DNA from: Gammaproteobacteria bacterium
GTDB lineage: Bacteria; Gemmatimonadota; Gemmatimonadetes; Longimicrobiales; Gaopeijiaceae
Assembly: GCA_028820325.1 (NCBI GenBank)
Contig: JAPPJO010000171.1
Location: 1-50,125, forward strand
Length of the DNA stretch: 50,125 nucleotides
Direction of reading: 5' to 3'
The position numbers and the translations under genes are program-made. The notes beneath the pieces were generated by a model. The model searched no databases and was not told the DNA's origin. It saw only the letters and a list, made by a program, of their open reading frames with translations. This document shows positions 25,961 to 35,159 of this stretch, in pieces; positions within the stretch are counted from its first letter, which is position 1; the number at the start of each line of letters is the position of its first letter.

Positions 25961-27228
25961 AGCGCCCTCCCCGGATAGGATCCCGCGGCTCCCAGTTCCT
26001 CCTCGATGCGCAGCAGGCGGTTGTACTTGGCCACCCGGTCGCTTCGGCTGGCGCTTCCCGTCTTGATCTGTCCGGTTGCGCGCGCGACGGCCAGGTCGGC
26101 GATGAACGTGTCCTCCGTCTCGCCCGAGCGATGTGAGATCACGCACCGGTAGCCCGAGGCGCGAGCCAGGTCGATGGCGTCCATGGTTTCCGTCAGCGTG
26201 CCGATCTGGTTCACCTTGATGAGGATGGCGTTCGCAACTCCCTCGCGGATCCCCCGCCGCAGCCGCTCGCTGCTGGTGACGAAGAGGTCGTCGCCGACCA
26301 GCTGCGCGCGTTCTCCGATGGCCCTGGTCAATACCCCCCATCCCCCCCAGTCGTTCTCACCCAGCGCGTCCTCGAGCGAAGCAATGGGGTAGCGGCGGGT
26401 CCAGTCGTCCCAGAACGCCACCATCGCCTCCCGGCCGAGGCGGCCGCCGCCGGAGCCCTGCAGGACGTAGTCGTCACCTCGGAGGAATTCGCTGGCGGCG
26501 GCGTCGATGGCGAGGACGACCTCGTCGCCGGGCCGGTAACCGGCGCGCTCGATGGCCGTGAGCACCACCTCGATCGCTTCCTCGTTTCCGCCCAGATCGG
26601 GAGCAAAACCGCCCTCGTCGCCCACGGCGGTGTTGCGGCCGGCTTCGGAGAGCACGTCGCGGAGGGCGTGGAAGATCTCCGTGCCCACGCGCAGCCCCTC
26701 GGAGAAGGTGTCGGCGCCCACCGGCATGACCATGAATTCCTGGATGTCGACGTTGTTGGGCGCATGGGCGCCGCCGTTCAGGATGTTCATCATGGGGACC
26801 GGAAGGACGGTGGCCGCCTCGCCGCCCAGGTAGCGGTAGAGGGGCTGCCCGGCCTCGAGGGCGGCCGCGCGCGCCGTCGCCAGCGACACGCTCAGGATCG
26901 CGTTCGCCCCGAGCCGGCCCTTGTTGGGGGTGCCGTCGAGCTCCACGAGCGCGCGGTCCAGGGAGCGCTGCTCGCGGGCCTCCCTCCCGACCACGGCGCC
27001 GCGGATTTCGCCGTTGACGTGAGCCACCGCGCGGCGCACGCCCTTGCCGCGGTAGCGGATCGGGTCTCCGTCCCGCAGTTCCACCGCCTCGTGCTCGCCG
27101 GTGGAGGCCCCGCTGGGGACCGCCGCGGTCGCGCGCGCGCCGGTCGCCAGGGTCACCTCGGCTTCCACCGTCGGGGTTCCGCGGGAGTCGAGGATCTCCC
27201 TCCCCTTCACTTCCGTGATCGCGGACAC
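25948..27228 (-). CDS. eno: Enolase
   Basis: This 426-residue glycolytic enzyme converts 2-phosphoglycerate to phosphoenolpyruvate with two Mg ions. Signature segments are intact: SGASTGEHEAVELRDGD, GAHAPNNVDIQEFMV, AVGDEGGFAPDLG, LIKVNQIGTLTETMDA with the catalytic Lys, and SHRSGETEDTFIADLAV. The start is a GTG preceded by GGAGGAG. It overlaps plsC by 22 bases upstream and the DivIC-like gene by 13 bases downstream. Confidence 0.98.
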   Translation of the reverse strand: MSAITEVKGREILDSRGTPTVEAEVTLATGARATAAVPSGASTGEHEAVELRDGDPIRYRGKGVRRAVAHVNGEIRGAVVGREAREQRSLDRALVELDGTPNKGRLGANAILSVSLATARAAALEAGQPLYRYLGGEAATVLPVPMMNILNGGAHAPNNVDIQEFMVMPVGADTFSEGLRVGTEIFHALRDVLSEAGRNTAVGDEGGFAPDLGGNEEAIEVVLTAIERAGYRPGDEVVLAIDAAASEFLRGDDYVLQGSGGGRLGREAMVAFWDDWTRRYPIASLEDALGENDWGGWGVLTRAIGERAQLVGDDLFVTSSERLRRGIREGVANAILIKVNQIGTLTETMDAIDLARASGYRCVISHRSGETEDTFIADLAVARATGQIKTGSASRSDRVAKYNRLLRIEEELGAAGSYPGRALWAS

Positions 27229-28022
27229 GGCTGCTCCTCCTTGACGTCGGGCCCGGTTGCCGGGGCGGCGGGGGCGAGTGGCAACGCGAGCGCCCCGTTG
27301 GCCTGCCCTGGTGACGGTCCGGACATGAGATCTGCGACCGCCTGGCGCGCGCGGTCGCGCAGCGCGTTTCGATCCGACGCCGTCAGATCGCCCACCTCGA
27401 TGGGTTCGCCGACCCGCACCTCGATCTCACCCGATCGAATCGCGTAGCTGTGTTTGGGCATCACGGCGCGGCTCCCCACGACCGCAACCGGCAGAACCGG
27501 CGTCCGCGTCTCGAGGGCCAGCACGAAGGCGCCCTTCTTGAAGGGCTGGAGCTCCCCGGTGGGCGACCGCGTGCCTTCCGCGAACATGACGACGTGAAGG
27601 GTGCGCTCGCGCAGCCGCCGGGCCGCCCGTTGCAGCGACTCGATCGCGCTGTGGCGGTTGCGGCGGTCGATGGCGATATGGCCGCAGCGCAGAATCGCCT
27701 TGCCGAAGACCGGGACCGAGCGCAGCTCCTCTTTGGCCACGAAGCGCAGGGAGGTGGGGAAGGTGGCGAAGAGCGCGAGGACGTCGAACCAGGATTGGTG
27801 GTTGGAAACCACGATCTGCGAGCGCCGGGGATCGACCCGGTCGAGCCCGGTCGAGGTGACGGTCACACCCGCGGCACGCAACAGGACGGCGGACCAGCCC
27901 TGCGCCCAGTGTCCGCACCGCCGGTGGCGCCAGGCGGGGACCACGGAGGTGAACAGAATGATCGCGGCGTAGTAGCCCGTCGTCGCGATCGCCGCCAGCG
28001 CCACCCATCCCGTCCGAAGCAT
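27207..28022 (-). CDS. plsC: 1-acyl-sn-glycerol-3-phosphate acyltransferase
   Basis: This 271-residue membrane enzyme adds the second acyl chain to lysophosphatidic acid, giving phosphatidic acid. Residues about 5-30 form a membrane helix. The acyltransferase motifs are NHQSWFD (NHx4D type), KEELRSVPVFG, FAEGTRSPTGELQPFKKGAF and PVLPVAVVGS. The ATG at 28022 has CGGGAG 5-6 bases before it; a GTG six bases upstream is also in frame. The 3' end runs 22 bases into eno, and the C-terminal Pro/Ala tail may be dispensable. Confidence 0.95.
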   Translation of the reverse strand: MLRTGWVALAAIATTGYYAAIILFTSVVPAWRHRRCGHWAQGWSAVLLRAAGVTVTSTGLDRVDPRRSQIVVSNHQSWFDVLALFATFPTSLRFVAKEELRSVPVFGKAILRCGHIAIDRRNRHSAIESLQRAARRLRERTLHVVMFAEGTRSPTGELQPFKKGAFVLALETRTPVLPVAVVGSRAVMPKHSYAIRSGEIEVRVGEPIEVGDLTASDRNALRDRARQAVADLMSGPSPGQANGALALPLAPAAPATGPDVKEEQPCPRSRK

Positions 28023-28040
28023 CCGCACTCCCGATCCGCC

Positions 28041-29060
28041 TTACCGGTTCTCCGGGCGCCCGACGTCGGCCGCGCCGGATGGCGGCGCGCGAAAGTGGTC
28101 GAAGCCCACGGATCCGGGGTCGAACTCGTCCGCGCCGTCGCCCTCAAGTCTAACGCCCGCGCCGTCGGCGACAATTCCGACGCGCGTGAGGGATATCCCG
28201 AACCTGTGATGGAAGTCGGCCGCGACCGATGCCGCGGACCCTTGCCGCGCGGTGAAGGCGAGTTCGTAGTCCTCGCCTCCCGCAAGCGCGAGAGGCAGCG
28301 CGCTGCGGCGCGACCCGGCGGCGGCGACGGCTCCGGGGGCGACGGGGACGAGGGCCGCGTCCAGGACGATGGCAACTCCGCTCGCCGCGGCGACGTGGCC
28401 CATGTCTCCCAAAAGGCCATCCGAGAGGTCGATGAGGGCGGTCACCCGGATGCGCTCGGCGAGCCAGCGAGCCTCTTCGAGGCGCGCGGCGGGTGCGGCG
28501 AAAGCCTCCCGCGCCGATGGACCGGGCTCGCGTCCGCCCTGCCAGTCGCGCACGGCGGCGGCGCTCGCGCCCAGCACGCCCGTCACCCAGACCTCGTCGC
28601 CCGCGCCGGCCCCGCTCCGCAGGATCGGGCGATGCGCGCGTCCCAGTGCGACCACGTTGACGACCAGCCGACCCGGAGAGCGGGTGAGGTCGCCCCCCAC
28701 AAGCGCGCAACCTGCACGTTCGCACGCTCGCCGGATGCCGGGCCGAAGGCCCGCCGCGATGCGTGAGGCATCCGCGTGGGGCAGGCCGAGGGCGACGAGC
28801 ACGCCGACGGGCCGCGCGGCCATCGCGGCCACGTCGCTCAGGGCGGCGGTCACGGCGCGGTAGCCCGCCTCGTCGAAGCTGATCCAGGAGCGCCGGAAGT
28901 GCACGTCCTCGAGGAAGGCGTCGGTGCTCACCACCCAGCCGGATTCGAGCACCGCACAGTCGTCCCCGGAACCCACCAGCACCTCCGCCCCGGGCGGCGG
29001 TCCGGCTGCCTGGAAGGACCGAATCAGGTCGAACTCGCCGCCCGGTCCCAGCGAGCTCAA
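28041..29060 (-). CDS. thiL: Thiamine-monophosphate kinase
   Basis: This 339-residue enzyme phosphorylates thiamine monophosphate to thiamine diphosphate, the active cofactor. Motifs are GSGDDCAVL, STDAFLEDVHFRR, ALSDVAAMAARP, VGGDLTRS, DLSDGLLGDMGHVA and LAGGEDYELAF, covering the ATP, Mg and substrate sites of the PurM-like fold. The start is a TTG overlapping the nnr stop (TTGA) with GGAGG 6-7 bases upstream, so the two are translationally coupled. Confidence 0.95.
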   Translation of the reverse strand: MSSLGPGGEFDLIRSFQAAGPPPGAEVLVGSGDDCAVLESGWVVSTDAFLEDVHFRRSWISFDEAGYRAVTAALSDVAAMAARPVGVLVALGLPHADASRIAAGLRPGIRRACERAGCALVGGDLTRSPGRLVVNVVALGRAHRPILRSGAGAGDEVWVTGVLGASAAAVRDWQGGREPGPSAREAFAAPAARLEEARWLAERIRVTALIDLSDGLLGDMGHVAAASGVAIVLDAALVPVAPGAVAAAGSRRSALPLALAGGEDYELAFTARQGSAASVAADFHHRFGISLTRVGIVADGAGVRLEGDGADEFDPGSVGFDHFRAPPSGAADVGRPENR

Positions 29061-30679
29061 CGAGAGGCCTCCTGGTCGAAGATGACGAAGGGCAGACCGA
29101 GACGGCTCTTCGGATCCGGTTGACGCCGGACGGCGGCCGCAAGGCGGGCGATGACGTCGCCCGGCACCAGTCCCGGACCCTCGCTCCCGAGCGCGGCCGC
29201 GACCCCGGTCAGGTGCAGCGCCAGCCCGCCTGCCACCGATGGGTCGCACCCCTGCGCCATCAGCGAGCCCGCGACTCCGCTCAGCACGTCCCCCATCCCC
29301 GCCGCGGCCAGATCGGAGCTCCCGAGCCCGCCAACCAGGAGCCGCTTTTCGGGGGTGGCTACGACCGACGGGTTGCCCTTCAGCAACACCGTGCACGACC
29401 ACGCCGCCGCCCGGTCGAGAGCCAGTTCGTGCGGAAGACCGGGGAGGTCGTCGGCGGCGGCCACGAGCCTCCTCATCTCTCCCCGGTGCGGCGTCACCAG
29501 CACGGGTCGAGCGCGCCCCAGGTCGCCCAGGGCCGGGCCCGCCCCCGACGCCACCAGGTTCAGGGCGTCGGCGTCGAGCAGCACCGGGGCATCGCCGGAT
29601 GCCTCCAGAACAGCCTCAAGGGCGCCGGCGGCCTTTGCAGCGACCCCCAGCCCGGGACCGGCCACGACCGCGGTCGATGCCATCGCTGCCCGGGCGAGCG
29701 CGCCACGGTCGGCCATGTCCACGAACACCGCTTCCGGGACGGCGCCCTGGAGCACGGGCCTATTGGCCGCGGAGCTCGCGATGCGCACGTATCCCGCCCC
29801 GGCCCGCAGTGCCGCCCGCGCGGCCATGATCGCCGCGCCCGCCATCCCCGGCGCGCCCGCCAACAGGAGCAGCGAGCCGACCTGGTGCTTGTGCGTATCG
29901 GCAGGACGAACCGGCATCGCGTCCCGCGCCCACCCGGGCGTCACCACGCGCGCCCGGAAGGTTGCGGGAGGCACCGGTGGAAACCCGATCTCCACAGCCA
30001 CCAGGCGACCGGCATGCGCGCGCCCGGGTTGAAGCAGGGAGCCCAGCTTGGGCCACCCGAAGGCCACCGTCACGTCGGCCCGGGCGGCCTCCCCGGGGAC
30101 GGCCCCGGTATCGGCGTCCACCCCGGAAGGAATGTCGAGAGACACAAGCGGCCTGGCGGCCCGGTTCATGCCCTCCAGTATGCGCGCCTGGGGAGTTCGG
30201 GGGGCGCCCGAAATCCCCGTGCCGAGCACCGCGTCCACAAGCACGCCGGCCGACCCGGCCGCGCGCGCGATCTCACCACGGGCGCCCTCGTCACCTGCGT
30301 CCAGCGTGGGTAACCGCCACTCGTGCAGAAGGCGCGCATCCGGGGCTTTCGCCGACGCCCGGACAACCGTGACCGGCCGGCCCCAGCCCGCCAGCGCGCG
30401 CGCCAGCGCGAGGCCGTCGCCGCCATTGTTGCCCGACCCCGCGAACACCACCACCGACCCCCGCGCAAAGATGCGCTCGAGCACCAGGGCGGCCGATCGT
30501 CCCGCGTTCTCGATGAGGGTCCGGCCGGGAACGCCGAGTCGATCGATGGCGAAGCGATCGAAGGATGCCGCTTCGCTGCCGGTGGGAGCGTGGACATCAG
30601 GATCGCCGAAGAGGATCCTCGAACGACCGCGACGGCCTCTGGAGGAAGCGCCGCGGTTGCCGGTCACGCGTGGCGCCAT
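29057..30679 (-). CDS. nnr: Bifunctional NAD(P)H-hydrate epimerase / dehydratase
   Basis: This 540-residue metabolite-repair enzyme restores damaged NAD(P)H hydrates. The N-terminal epimerase (about 30-235) has RTLIENAGRSAA, AGSGNNGGDGLALARAL and SLDIPSGVDADTG. The C-terminal ADP/ATP-dependent dehydratase (about 245-525) has HKHQVGSLLLLAGAPGM, VLLDADALNLVA, VTPHRGEMRRL, VLLKGNPSVVA and AAGMGDVLSGVAGSLMAQG. The first 30 residues are Arg/Gly-rich and precede the usual family start, so the true start may differ, but no closer ATG or GTG is in frame. Confidence 0.95.
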   Translation of the reverse strand: MAPRVTGNRGASSRGRRGRSRILFGDPDVHAPTGSEAASFDRFAIDRLGVPGRTLIENAGRSAALVLERIFARGSVVVFAGSGNNGGDGLALARALAGWGRPVTVVRASAKAPDARLLHEWRLPTLDAGDEGARGEIARAAGSAGVLVDAVLGTGISGAPRTPQARILEGMNRAARPLVSLDIPSGVDADTGAVPGEAARADVTVAFGWPKLGSLLQPGRAHAGRLVAVEIGFPPVPPATFRARVVTPGWARDAMPVRPADTHKHQVGSLLLLAGAPGMAGAAIMAARAALRAGAGYVRIASSAANRPVLQGAVPEAVFVDMADRGALARAAMASTAVVAGPGLGVAAKAAGALEAVLEASGDAPVLLDADALNLVASGAGPALGDLGRARPVLVTPHRGEMRRLVAAADDLPGLPHELALDRAAAWSCTVLLKGNPSVVATPEKRLLVGGLGSSDLAAAGMGDVLSGVAGSLMAQGCDPSVAGGLALHLTGVAAALGSEGPGLVPGDVIARLAAAVRRQPDPKSRLGLPFVIFDQEASR

Positions 30680-30697
30680 CGGGAAGTGCAGGAGGGA

Positions 30698-30895
30698 CTA
30701 CTTGTAGCTCTGAGTGATGTTACGCCCGAAGGTGATCTCTCCGTTGTCGATCCTGATGTTGAAGCCACAGTCGGGATTGGAACAGACCCACGCCTTGTAT
30801 CGGATCGGGGCGCCCTCGCGTCCGTAGTCGGACATCGGGAGCAATAGCCCCGTATTGCATTTGAGACAGGAAGGAAAGCTCTGCTCTTCGGACAT
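30698..30895 (-). CDS. Small zinc-ribbon protein
   Basis: This 65-residue protein has two Cys pairs: CLKC near residue 10 and CSNPDC near residue 38. The arrangement is that of a zinc ribbon, separated by a segment with GREGAPIRYKAWV. The rest (FNIRIDNGEITFGRNITQSY) is beta-rich. I recognise no named family. It sits between the TIGR04138-type gene and nnr on the same strand. It could bind nucleic acid or a protein partner. Confidence 0.75.
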   Translation of the reverse strand: MSEEQSFPSCLKCNTGLLLPMSDYGREGAPIRYKAWVCSNPDCGFNIRIDNGEITFGRNITQSYK

Positions 30896-30963
30896 TGTCC
30901 AGTCCCCTCTCGGATGGTCTCGAAGAGACGAGACCTGTTGAGTTCGTCAGGCTGGAGCGAGGG

Positions 30964-31341
30964 CTAGGCCCTGCCCCACGGATAGTTGTGCTCGAAAGCG
31001 TCCTCGAAATCGTACACGCCCCTGAAATCCTCGGGAGAATCCTCTTCCTGTTTCAGGAGAATCCCGCAGTCGACCAGATCGAAGACGATCTCACCCAGGT
31101 CTTCCGTGGCGTGGACGCCCCAGTGTTCCAGAACCGTGCGCGCCATCGGGCCATATTGCTCGAGAGCGAGACGCCTTACTCCCTGCGCGAGTTCCGTGCC
31201 GGAGATATGGCGCCGCTTTTCGAGCGAGTCCGAGACCGACTGCAGGGCGGAGAGTACAAACAGGTACGCCTTGACATGGAAACGCGGGTTGCGTCCATCG
31301 AGCCGTACCATGACATCGTCGCCAATCTGCGGGTCGTTCAT
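30964..31341 (-). CDS. Minf_1886/TIGR04138 family protein
   Basis: The 125-residue protein matches my memory of the Minf_1886 (TIGR04138) family: FHVKAYLFVLSALQSV, EQYGPMARTVLEHWGVHATE, DLGEIVFDLVDCGIL and EDSPEDFRGVYDFEDAF. Members occur in Planctomycetes, Verrucomicrobia and related lineages and have no known function. The ATG at 31341 gives the family length; an upstream in-frame ATG would add 34 unrelated residues. It lies 114 bases after the glyA stop and 68 bases before the zinc-ribbon gene. Confidence 0.85.
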   Translation of the reverse strand: MNDPQIGDDVMVRLDGRNPRFHVKAYLFVLSALQSVSDSLEKRRHISGTELAQGVRRLALEQYGPMARTVLEHWGVHATEDLGEIVFDLVDCGILLKQEEDSPEDFRGVYDFEDAFEHNYPWGRA

Positions 31342-31455
31342 GGGAGAAATCTGGAGCGATTCCACGGAGAGCGCCAGCCCCGGCCATGCGGGGTAACAGG
31401 ACGTTTCCCGTTGCAGGACATGATATTGCGGCCCTGCCTGCAAACCCGGCCGAAG

Positions 31456-32715
31456 TCAACCGACCGGAACGGTCTCCTTTCGGAGCGGGAAGGACGCGCT
31501 CATTTCGCGCACTCGGCCACGCACTTCTCCAAGCACCTCGTCGTCCTCGGGACGAAGCAGAACCCGAGCCATCCAGCCGGCAATGAGGCGCATCTCGTCG
31601 ATCCCCATGCCGCGGCTGGTGAGCGCGGACGTCCCGAGCCGAATCCCGGACGTGACCAGCGGCGACCGGTACTCCCCGGGGACCGTGTTCTTGTTGACGG
31701 TGATGCCCACGCGCGCAAGCGCCGCCTCGGCCTGCGCTCCCGAGAGGCCGTCCTGTCCGAAGTCGACCAGGATCAGGTGGGTGTCGGTGCCGCCGCTGAC
31801 CAGGCGGAACCCGTGTTCCATGAGCTCGGCCCCCAGGGCTCGCGCGTTTGCCACCACCTGCCGCGTATAGAGCGAGAATTCCGGCGCCAGCGCCTCCCGG
31901 AACGCGACCGCCTTGGCGGCGATCACGTGCATCATTGGGCCCCCCTGGGAGCCCGGAAACACCGCCCGGTCGACGGCGCGCGCGTGTTCGGCGGGCGCCA
32001 GAATGAGACCGCCGCGGGGTCCGCGCAGCGTCTTGTGCGTGGTCGTGGTCACCACGTGAGCGTAGGGAATCGGACTGGGATGCACGCCGGTGGCGACGAG
32101 CCCCGCGATGTGGGCCATGTCGACCATCAGGAGCGCGTCCACTTCGCGCGCGATTTCCCCGAACGCGGCGAAATCGAGCGTGCGCGGGTAGGCGCTGGCG
32201 CCCGCGACGATCAGGCGGGGGCGTTCGGAGCGCGCCTGCTCGCGCACGATGTCATAGTCGATGAGGCCATCCGACTCGCGCACGCCGTAGGACGATACCC
32301 GGAACCACTTTCCGCTCACGTTGACCGGGGATCCGTGCGTGAGATGGCCGCCGTGGCTGAGCTGCATGCCCAGAAAACGGTCTCCGGGCCTGAGGAAGGC
32401 GAGAAAGGCCGCCAGGTTGGCCTGTGCCCCGGAATGAGGCTGAACGTTCGCATGGTCGGCTCCGAAGAGCGTGCAGGCGCGTGCCCGGGCCAGGCTCTCG
32501 ACCACGTCGACGTGCTCGCAGCCGCCATAGTAGCGACGTCCCGGGAGTCCTTCCGCGTACTTGTTGGTGAGCGCCGAACCCGTCGCCTCCAGGACCGCCC
32601 GCGACGCGAAGTTCTCGCTGGCGATCATCTCCAGCTGATCGCGCTGACGCGCCTCTTCGGCGTGGACGGCCTGATGTATCTCGGGGTCGAAACGACGCAG
32701 ATGATCGGTGGACAA
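31456..32715 (-). CDS. glyA: Serine hydroxymethyltransferase
   Basis: This 419-residue PLP enzyme interconverts serine and glycine, feeding one-carbon units to tetrahydrofolate. Visible marks are QLEMIASENFASRAVLEATG, NKYAEGLPGRRYYGGCEHVD, NVQPHSGAQANLAAF, DMAHIAGLVATG, the PLP Lys in TTTTHKTLRGPRGG, and NKNTVPGEYRSPLVTSGIR. The length is typical. It starts 13 bases after the stop of the amino-acid dehydrogenase gene. Confidence 0.97.
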   Translation of the reverse strand: MSTDHLRRFDPEIHQAVHAEEARQRDQLEMIASENFASRAVLEATGSALTNKYAEGLPGRRYYGGCEHVDVVESLARARACTLFGADHANVQPHSGAQANLAAFLAFLRPGDRFLGMQLSHGGHLTHGSPVNVSGKWFRVSSYGVRESDGLIDYDIVREQARSERPRLIVAGASAYPRTLDFAAFGEIAREVDALLMVDMAHIAGLVATGVHPSPIPYAHVVTTTTHKTLRGPRGGLILAPAEHARAVDRAVFPGSQGGPMMHVIAAKAVAFREALAPEFSLYTRQVVANARALGAELMEHGFRLVSGGTDTHLILVDFGQDGLSGAQAEAALARVGITVNKNTVPGEYRSPLVTSGIRLGTSALTSRGMGIDEMRLIAGWMARVLLRPEDDEVLGEVRGRVREMSASFPLRKETVPVG

Positions 32716-32728
32716 TGTCTCGCTCGGG

Positions 32729-33820
32729 TCAGGTGCTCATGGAAACCGCCCGCCGGGCACGTGAGCCGTGCTCGGCGCTGCCGGGGCGGCGGGCATCCGT
32801 CAGTATCTGCAGGGCGACGCGGTTCGCGGCTTCGGCGGCCGTGATGCCATCCTCGCGGGCCCGCTGGAAGACGTTCAGCACGACGTCGTAGATCCCGGCG
32901 GCTTTCCTTCTGGTGCGCTCAACAGACCAGCCGTGCAGCTCGCCGTACACGTTGATGAGCCCTCCGGCGTTGATCACGTAGTCGGGAGCGAACAGGATGC
33001 CCCTTTTCTGAAGAGCGTTGCCATGCCTCGGCTCGGCCAACTGATTATTGGCCGAGCCCGCGACGATGTCCACGCGCAGGCGTGCGACCGTCCGGTCGTT
33101 GATCACCCCGCCCAGTGCGCATGGGGCGAAGATGTCCGCCGGGACGTCGTAGATTGCCTCTGGAGCGACGGCGGTGGCGCCGAACTCGTGCACCGCGCGC
33201 TCAACGCTGCCGGCGTTGATGTCGGCGACCGTGAGCCTGGCACCTTCGGCCGCGAGTTCGGCGCACAATTGATACCCGACGTGCCCCACGCCCTGGACGG
33301 TAACGTGCCTGCCCTCCAGGCAGGGATCGCCGTAGCGCTCCTGCGCGCACGCCCTGATGCCCTGGTAGACGCCGTGGGCCGTGGCGGGAGAGGGATCGCC
33401 GGAACCTCCGCGCACCCCGGCCACCCATCGGGTTTCCGCGCGCACGAACTCCATGTCGTCCACGGAGGTGCCGACGTCCTCCGCGGTGATGTAGCGCCCG
33501 CCCAGAGACTCCACGGCGCGGCCGTGGGCCCGGAACAGCCGCTCCCGGTCGCGCGGGCGTTCATCCGCCAGGATGACGGACTTGCCCCCGCCGAGCTTCA
33601 GGCCCGCGATGGCAGCCTTGTAGGTCATGCCGCGCGCGAGGCGAAGGGCGTCGGTCAGGGCGTCCACCTCGCTGGCGTACCTCCACAGGCGGGTGCCGCC
33701 CAGAGCCGGACCCAGCGTCGTGTCGTGGATGGCGATGATGCCTCGATAGCCCGCCGCGGGCTCCGACCAGAATGCCAGTTGATCGTGGCGGAAGGCCGCC
33801 ATCTCCTCGAATATCTGCAT
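32729..33820 (-). CDS. Glu/Leu/Phe/Val dehydrogenase family enzyme, leucine-dehydrogenase-like
   Basis: This 363-residue NAD-dependent enzyme oxidatively deaminates an amino acid to the 2-oxo acid. Marks are DTTLGPALGGTRLWRY, MTYKAAIAGLKLGGGKSVI (substrate-binding Lys residues), TAEDVGTSVDDMEFV, VQGVGHVGYQLCAELAAEG (nucleotide fold) and INAGGLINVYGEL. The size and the LGGGKSVI/AEDVGTS pattern favour branched-chain or phenylalanine substrates over glutamate. It lies directly upstream of glyA and downstream of the acyl-CoA dehydrogenase gene, so branched-chain amino-acid degradation is plausible. Confidence 0.93.
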   Translation of the reverse strand: MQIFEEMAAFRHDQLAFWSEPAAGYRGIIAIHDTTLGPALGGTRLWRYASEVDALTDALRLARGMTYKAAIAGLKLGGGKSVILADERPRDRERLFRAHGRAVESLGGRYITAEDVGTSVDDMEFVRAETRWVAGVRGGSGDPSPATAHGVYQGIRACAQERYGDPCLEGRHVTVQGVGHVGYQLCAELAAEGARLTVADINAGSVERAVHEFGATAVAPEAIYDVPADIFAPCALGGVINDRTVARLRVDIVAGSANNQLAEPRHGNALQKRGILFAPDYVINAGGLINVYGELHGWSVERTRRKAAGIYDVVLNVFQRAREDGITAAEAANRVALQILTDARRPGSAEHGSRARRAVSMST

Positions 33821-33878
33821 GCTCAGTTCCCTTTTTTGTCTTCCGCACCACCCCGCGCCATTCCGTCGCCGGCGCTGC

Positions 33879-35063
33879 TCACCCCGTGGCGACCGTGGCC
33901 TGGAACCCGCGCGCCGCGATAATGCGCAGCACTTCGCCGGTGGCCTCGCAGATGCCCGTGCCGCTGGCGTCGCGCATCAGCTTCTCGACGGGATAGTCGC
34001 GCATGTAGCCATACCCGCCGAAGATCTGAACCGCTTCCCGGGCAACCGACACGGCCGCGTGGCTCGCCGCCCATCTCGCCATGTCCGGGGTCGCCGTCAG
34101 GCCGGGGCGGTCCGTCCAGGAGGCCAGGCCGACACCTCCCTCCGCGCCCGATGCTTCGAGGGCGACGGCGGTCTCCCGCACCAGGGCGCGGGCCGCCGCA
34201 ATACGGGTCGCCATTCCGGCGAGCTTGTGCCGGATCGCGCCGAACGCCGTGAGCGCGCGCCCGAACTGTTCGCGCTCGCGCGAGTAGCGGGCGGCGTGCT
34301 CGAAGGCGGCCTGCGCGATGCCCAGGGCGACCGCCGCGCCGCCCAGGCGGGACAGGGGCAGCGCCTGAGCCGCATACTCGTCTCCGCGCCGCGGGCTCCC
34401 GATCACCCAGTGCGCGGACACCGCTACGCCGTCGAGCTCGACATCGACGATCTCGGCCGCGCACAGGCCAAGGGTCTCGCGGCGGCGTACAACGCGATAT
34501 CCGGGTGCGGAGGTGTCCACCAGGAACACGCCGGCGCCGCCCGTTCCGCCTTGCGCGGCCGGGCGAGCGAAGACCATGGCCGCTCCGGCTCTGTTGCCGT
34601 CCACCACCCAGTGCTTGCCGCCGTCGAGCCGCCAGCCGTCGCCGGCCGGGGTGGCGATGGCATCGCCGGCGTCCTCGGCGCCCGCCGCCCCGAGGTCCCC
34701 CAGGGCAAACGCGACCAGGCGCTCCCCGGACGCGATGCCGGGAAGAAGCTCGTGTTGCAGGTCCTCCGACGCATGCGCGAGCAGGAGGCTCGCGACCGGT
34801 CCGTTCTGCAGCGACACGGACAGCGCCAGGCTCCCGTCGGCACGGGCGAGTTCCTCCGTCGCCGCCAGGCAGGTGGACAGGTCGAGCCCGAGGCCGCCGA
34901 ACGCCTCCGGAATGCCCATCCCCAGGAAGCCGAATTCGGCGAGCATCCCGAGGACATCGTCGTCCAGGCGGCGGTGCTCGTCCCAGCCCGCGGAGCGCGG
35001 ACGAATCTCGCCGTCCGCGAACTCCCGGGTCATCTCCCGAATGGATCGCTCCTCCGGGGTCAT
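33879..35063 (-). CDS. Acyl-CoA dehydrogenase
   Basis: This 394-residue FAD enzyme makes trans-2-enoyl-CoA from an acyl-CoA. The three-domain layout is complete: helical N-terminus (MTPEERSIREMTREFADGEI), central beta domain (LGDLGAAGAEDAGD..., WRLDGGKHWVVDG), and C-terminal helices (YSREREQFGRALTAFGAIRH, AVQIFGGYGYMRDYPVEKLM, then RDASGTGICEATGEVLRI). The catalytic Glu is in ICEATGEV, aligned with the YEGT of medium-chain enzymes. The ATG at 35063 gives the standard family start. The specific chain length is not readable. Confidence 0.94.
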   Translation of the reverse strand: MTPEERSIREMTREFADGEIRPRSAGWDEHRRLDDDVLGMLAEFGFLGMGIPEAFGGLGLDLSTCLAATEELARADGSLALSVSLQNGPVASLLLAHASEDLQHELLPGIASGERLVAFALGDLGAAGAEDAGDAIATPAGDGWRLDGGKHWVVDGNRAGAAMVFARPAAQGGTGGAGVFLVDTSAPGYRVVRRRETLGLCAAEIVDVELDGVAVSAHWVIGSPRRGDEYAAQALPLSRLGGAAVALGIAQAAFEHAARYSREREQFGRALTAFGAIRHKLAGMATRIAAARALVRETAVALEASGAEGGVGLASWTDRPGLTATPDMARWAASHAAVSVAREAVQIFGGYGYMRDYPVEKLMRDASGTGICEATGEVLRIIAARGFQATVATG

Positions 35064-35159
35064 GGAGCACCGTGCGTGGCGGAGGCGTCCCGCAGCCCGT
35101 CCCCACACGCGGAACTGGCCGAAGCACCGCCGCCGGCCGGCCTTCCCGGGGCGAAAGCG

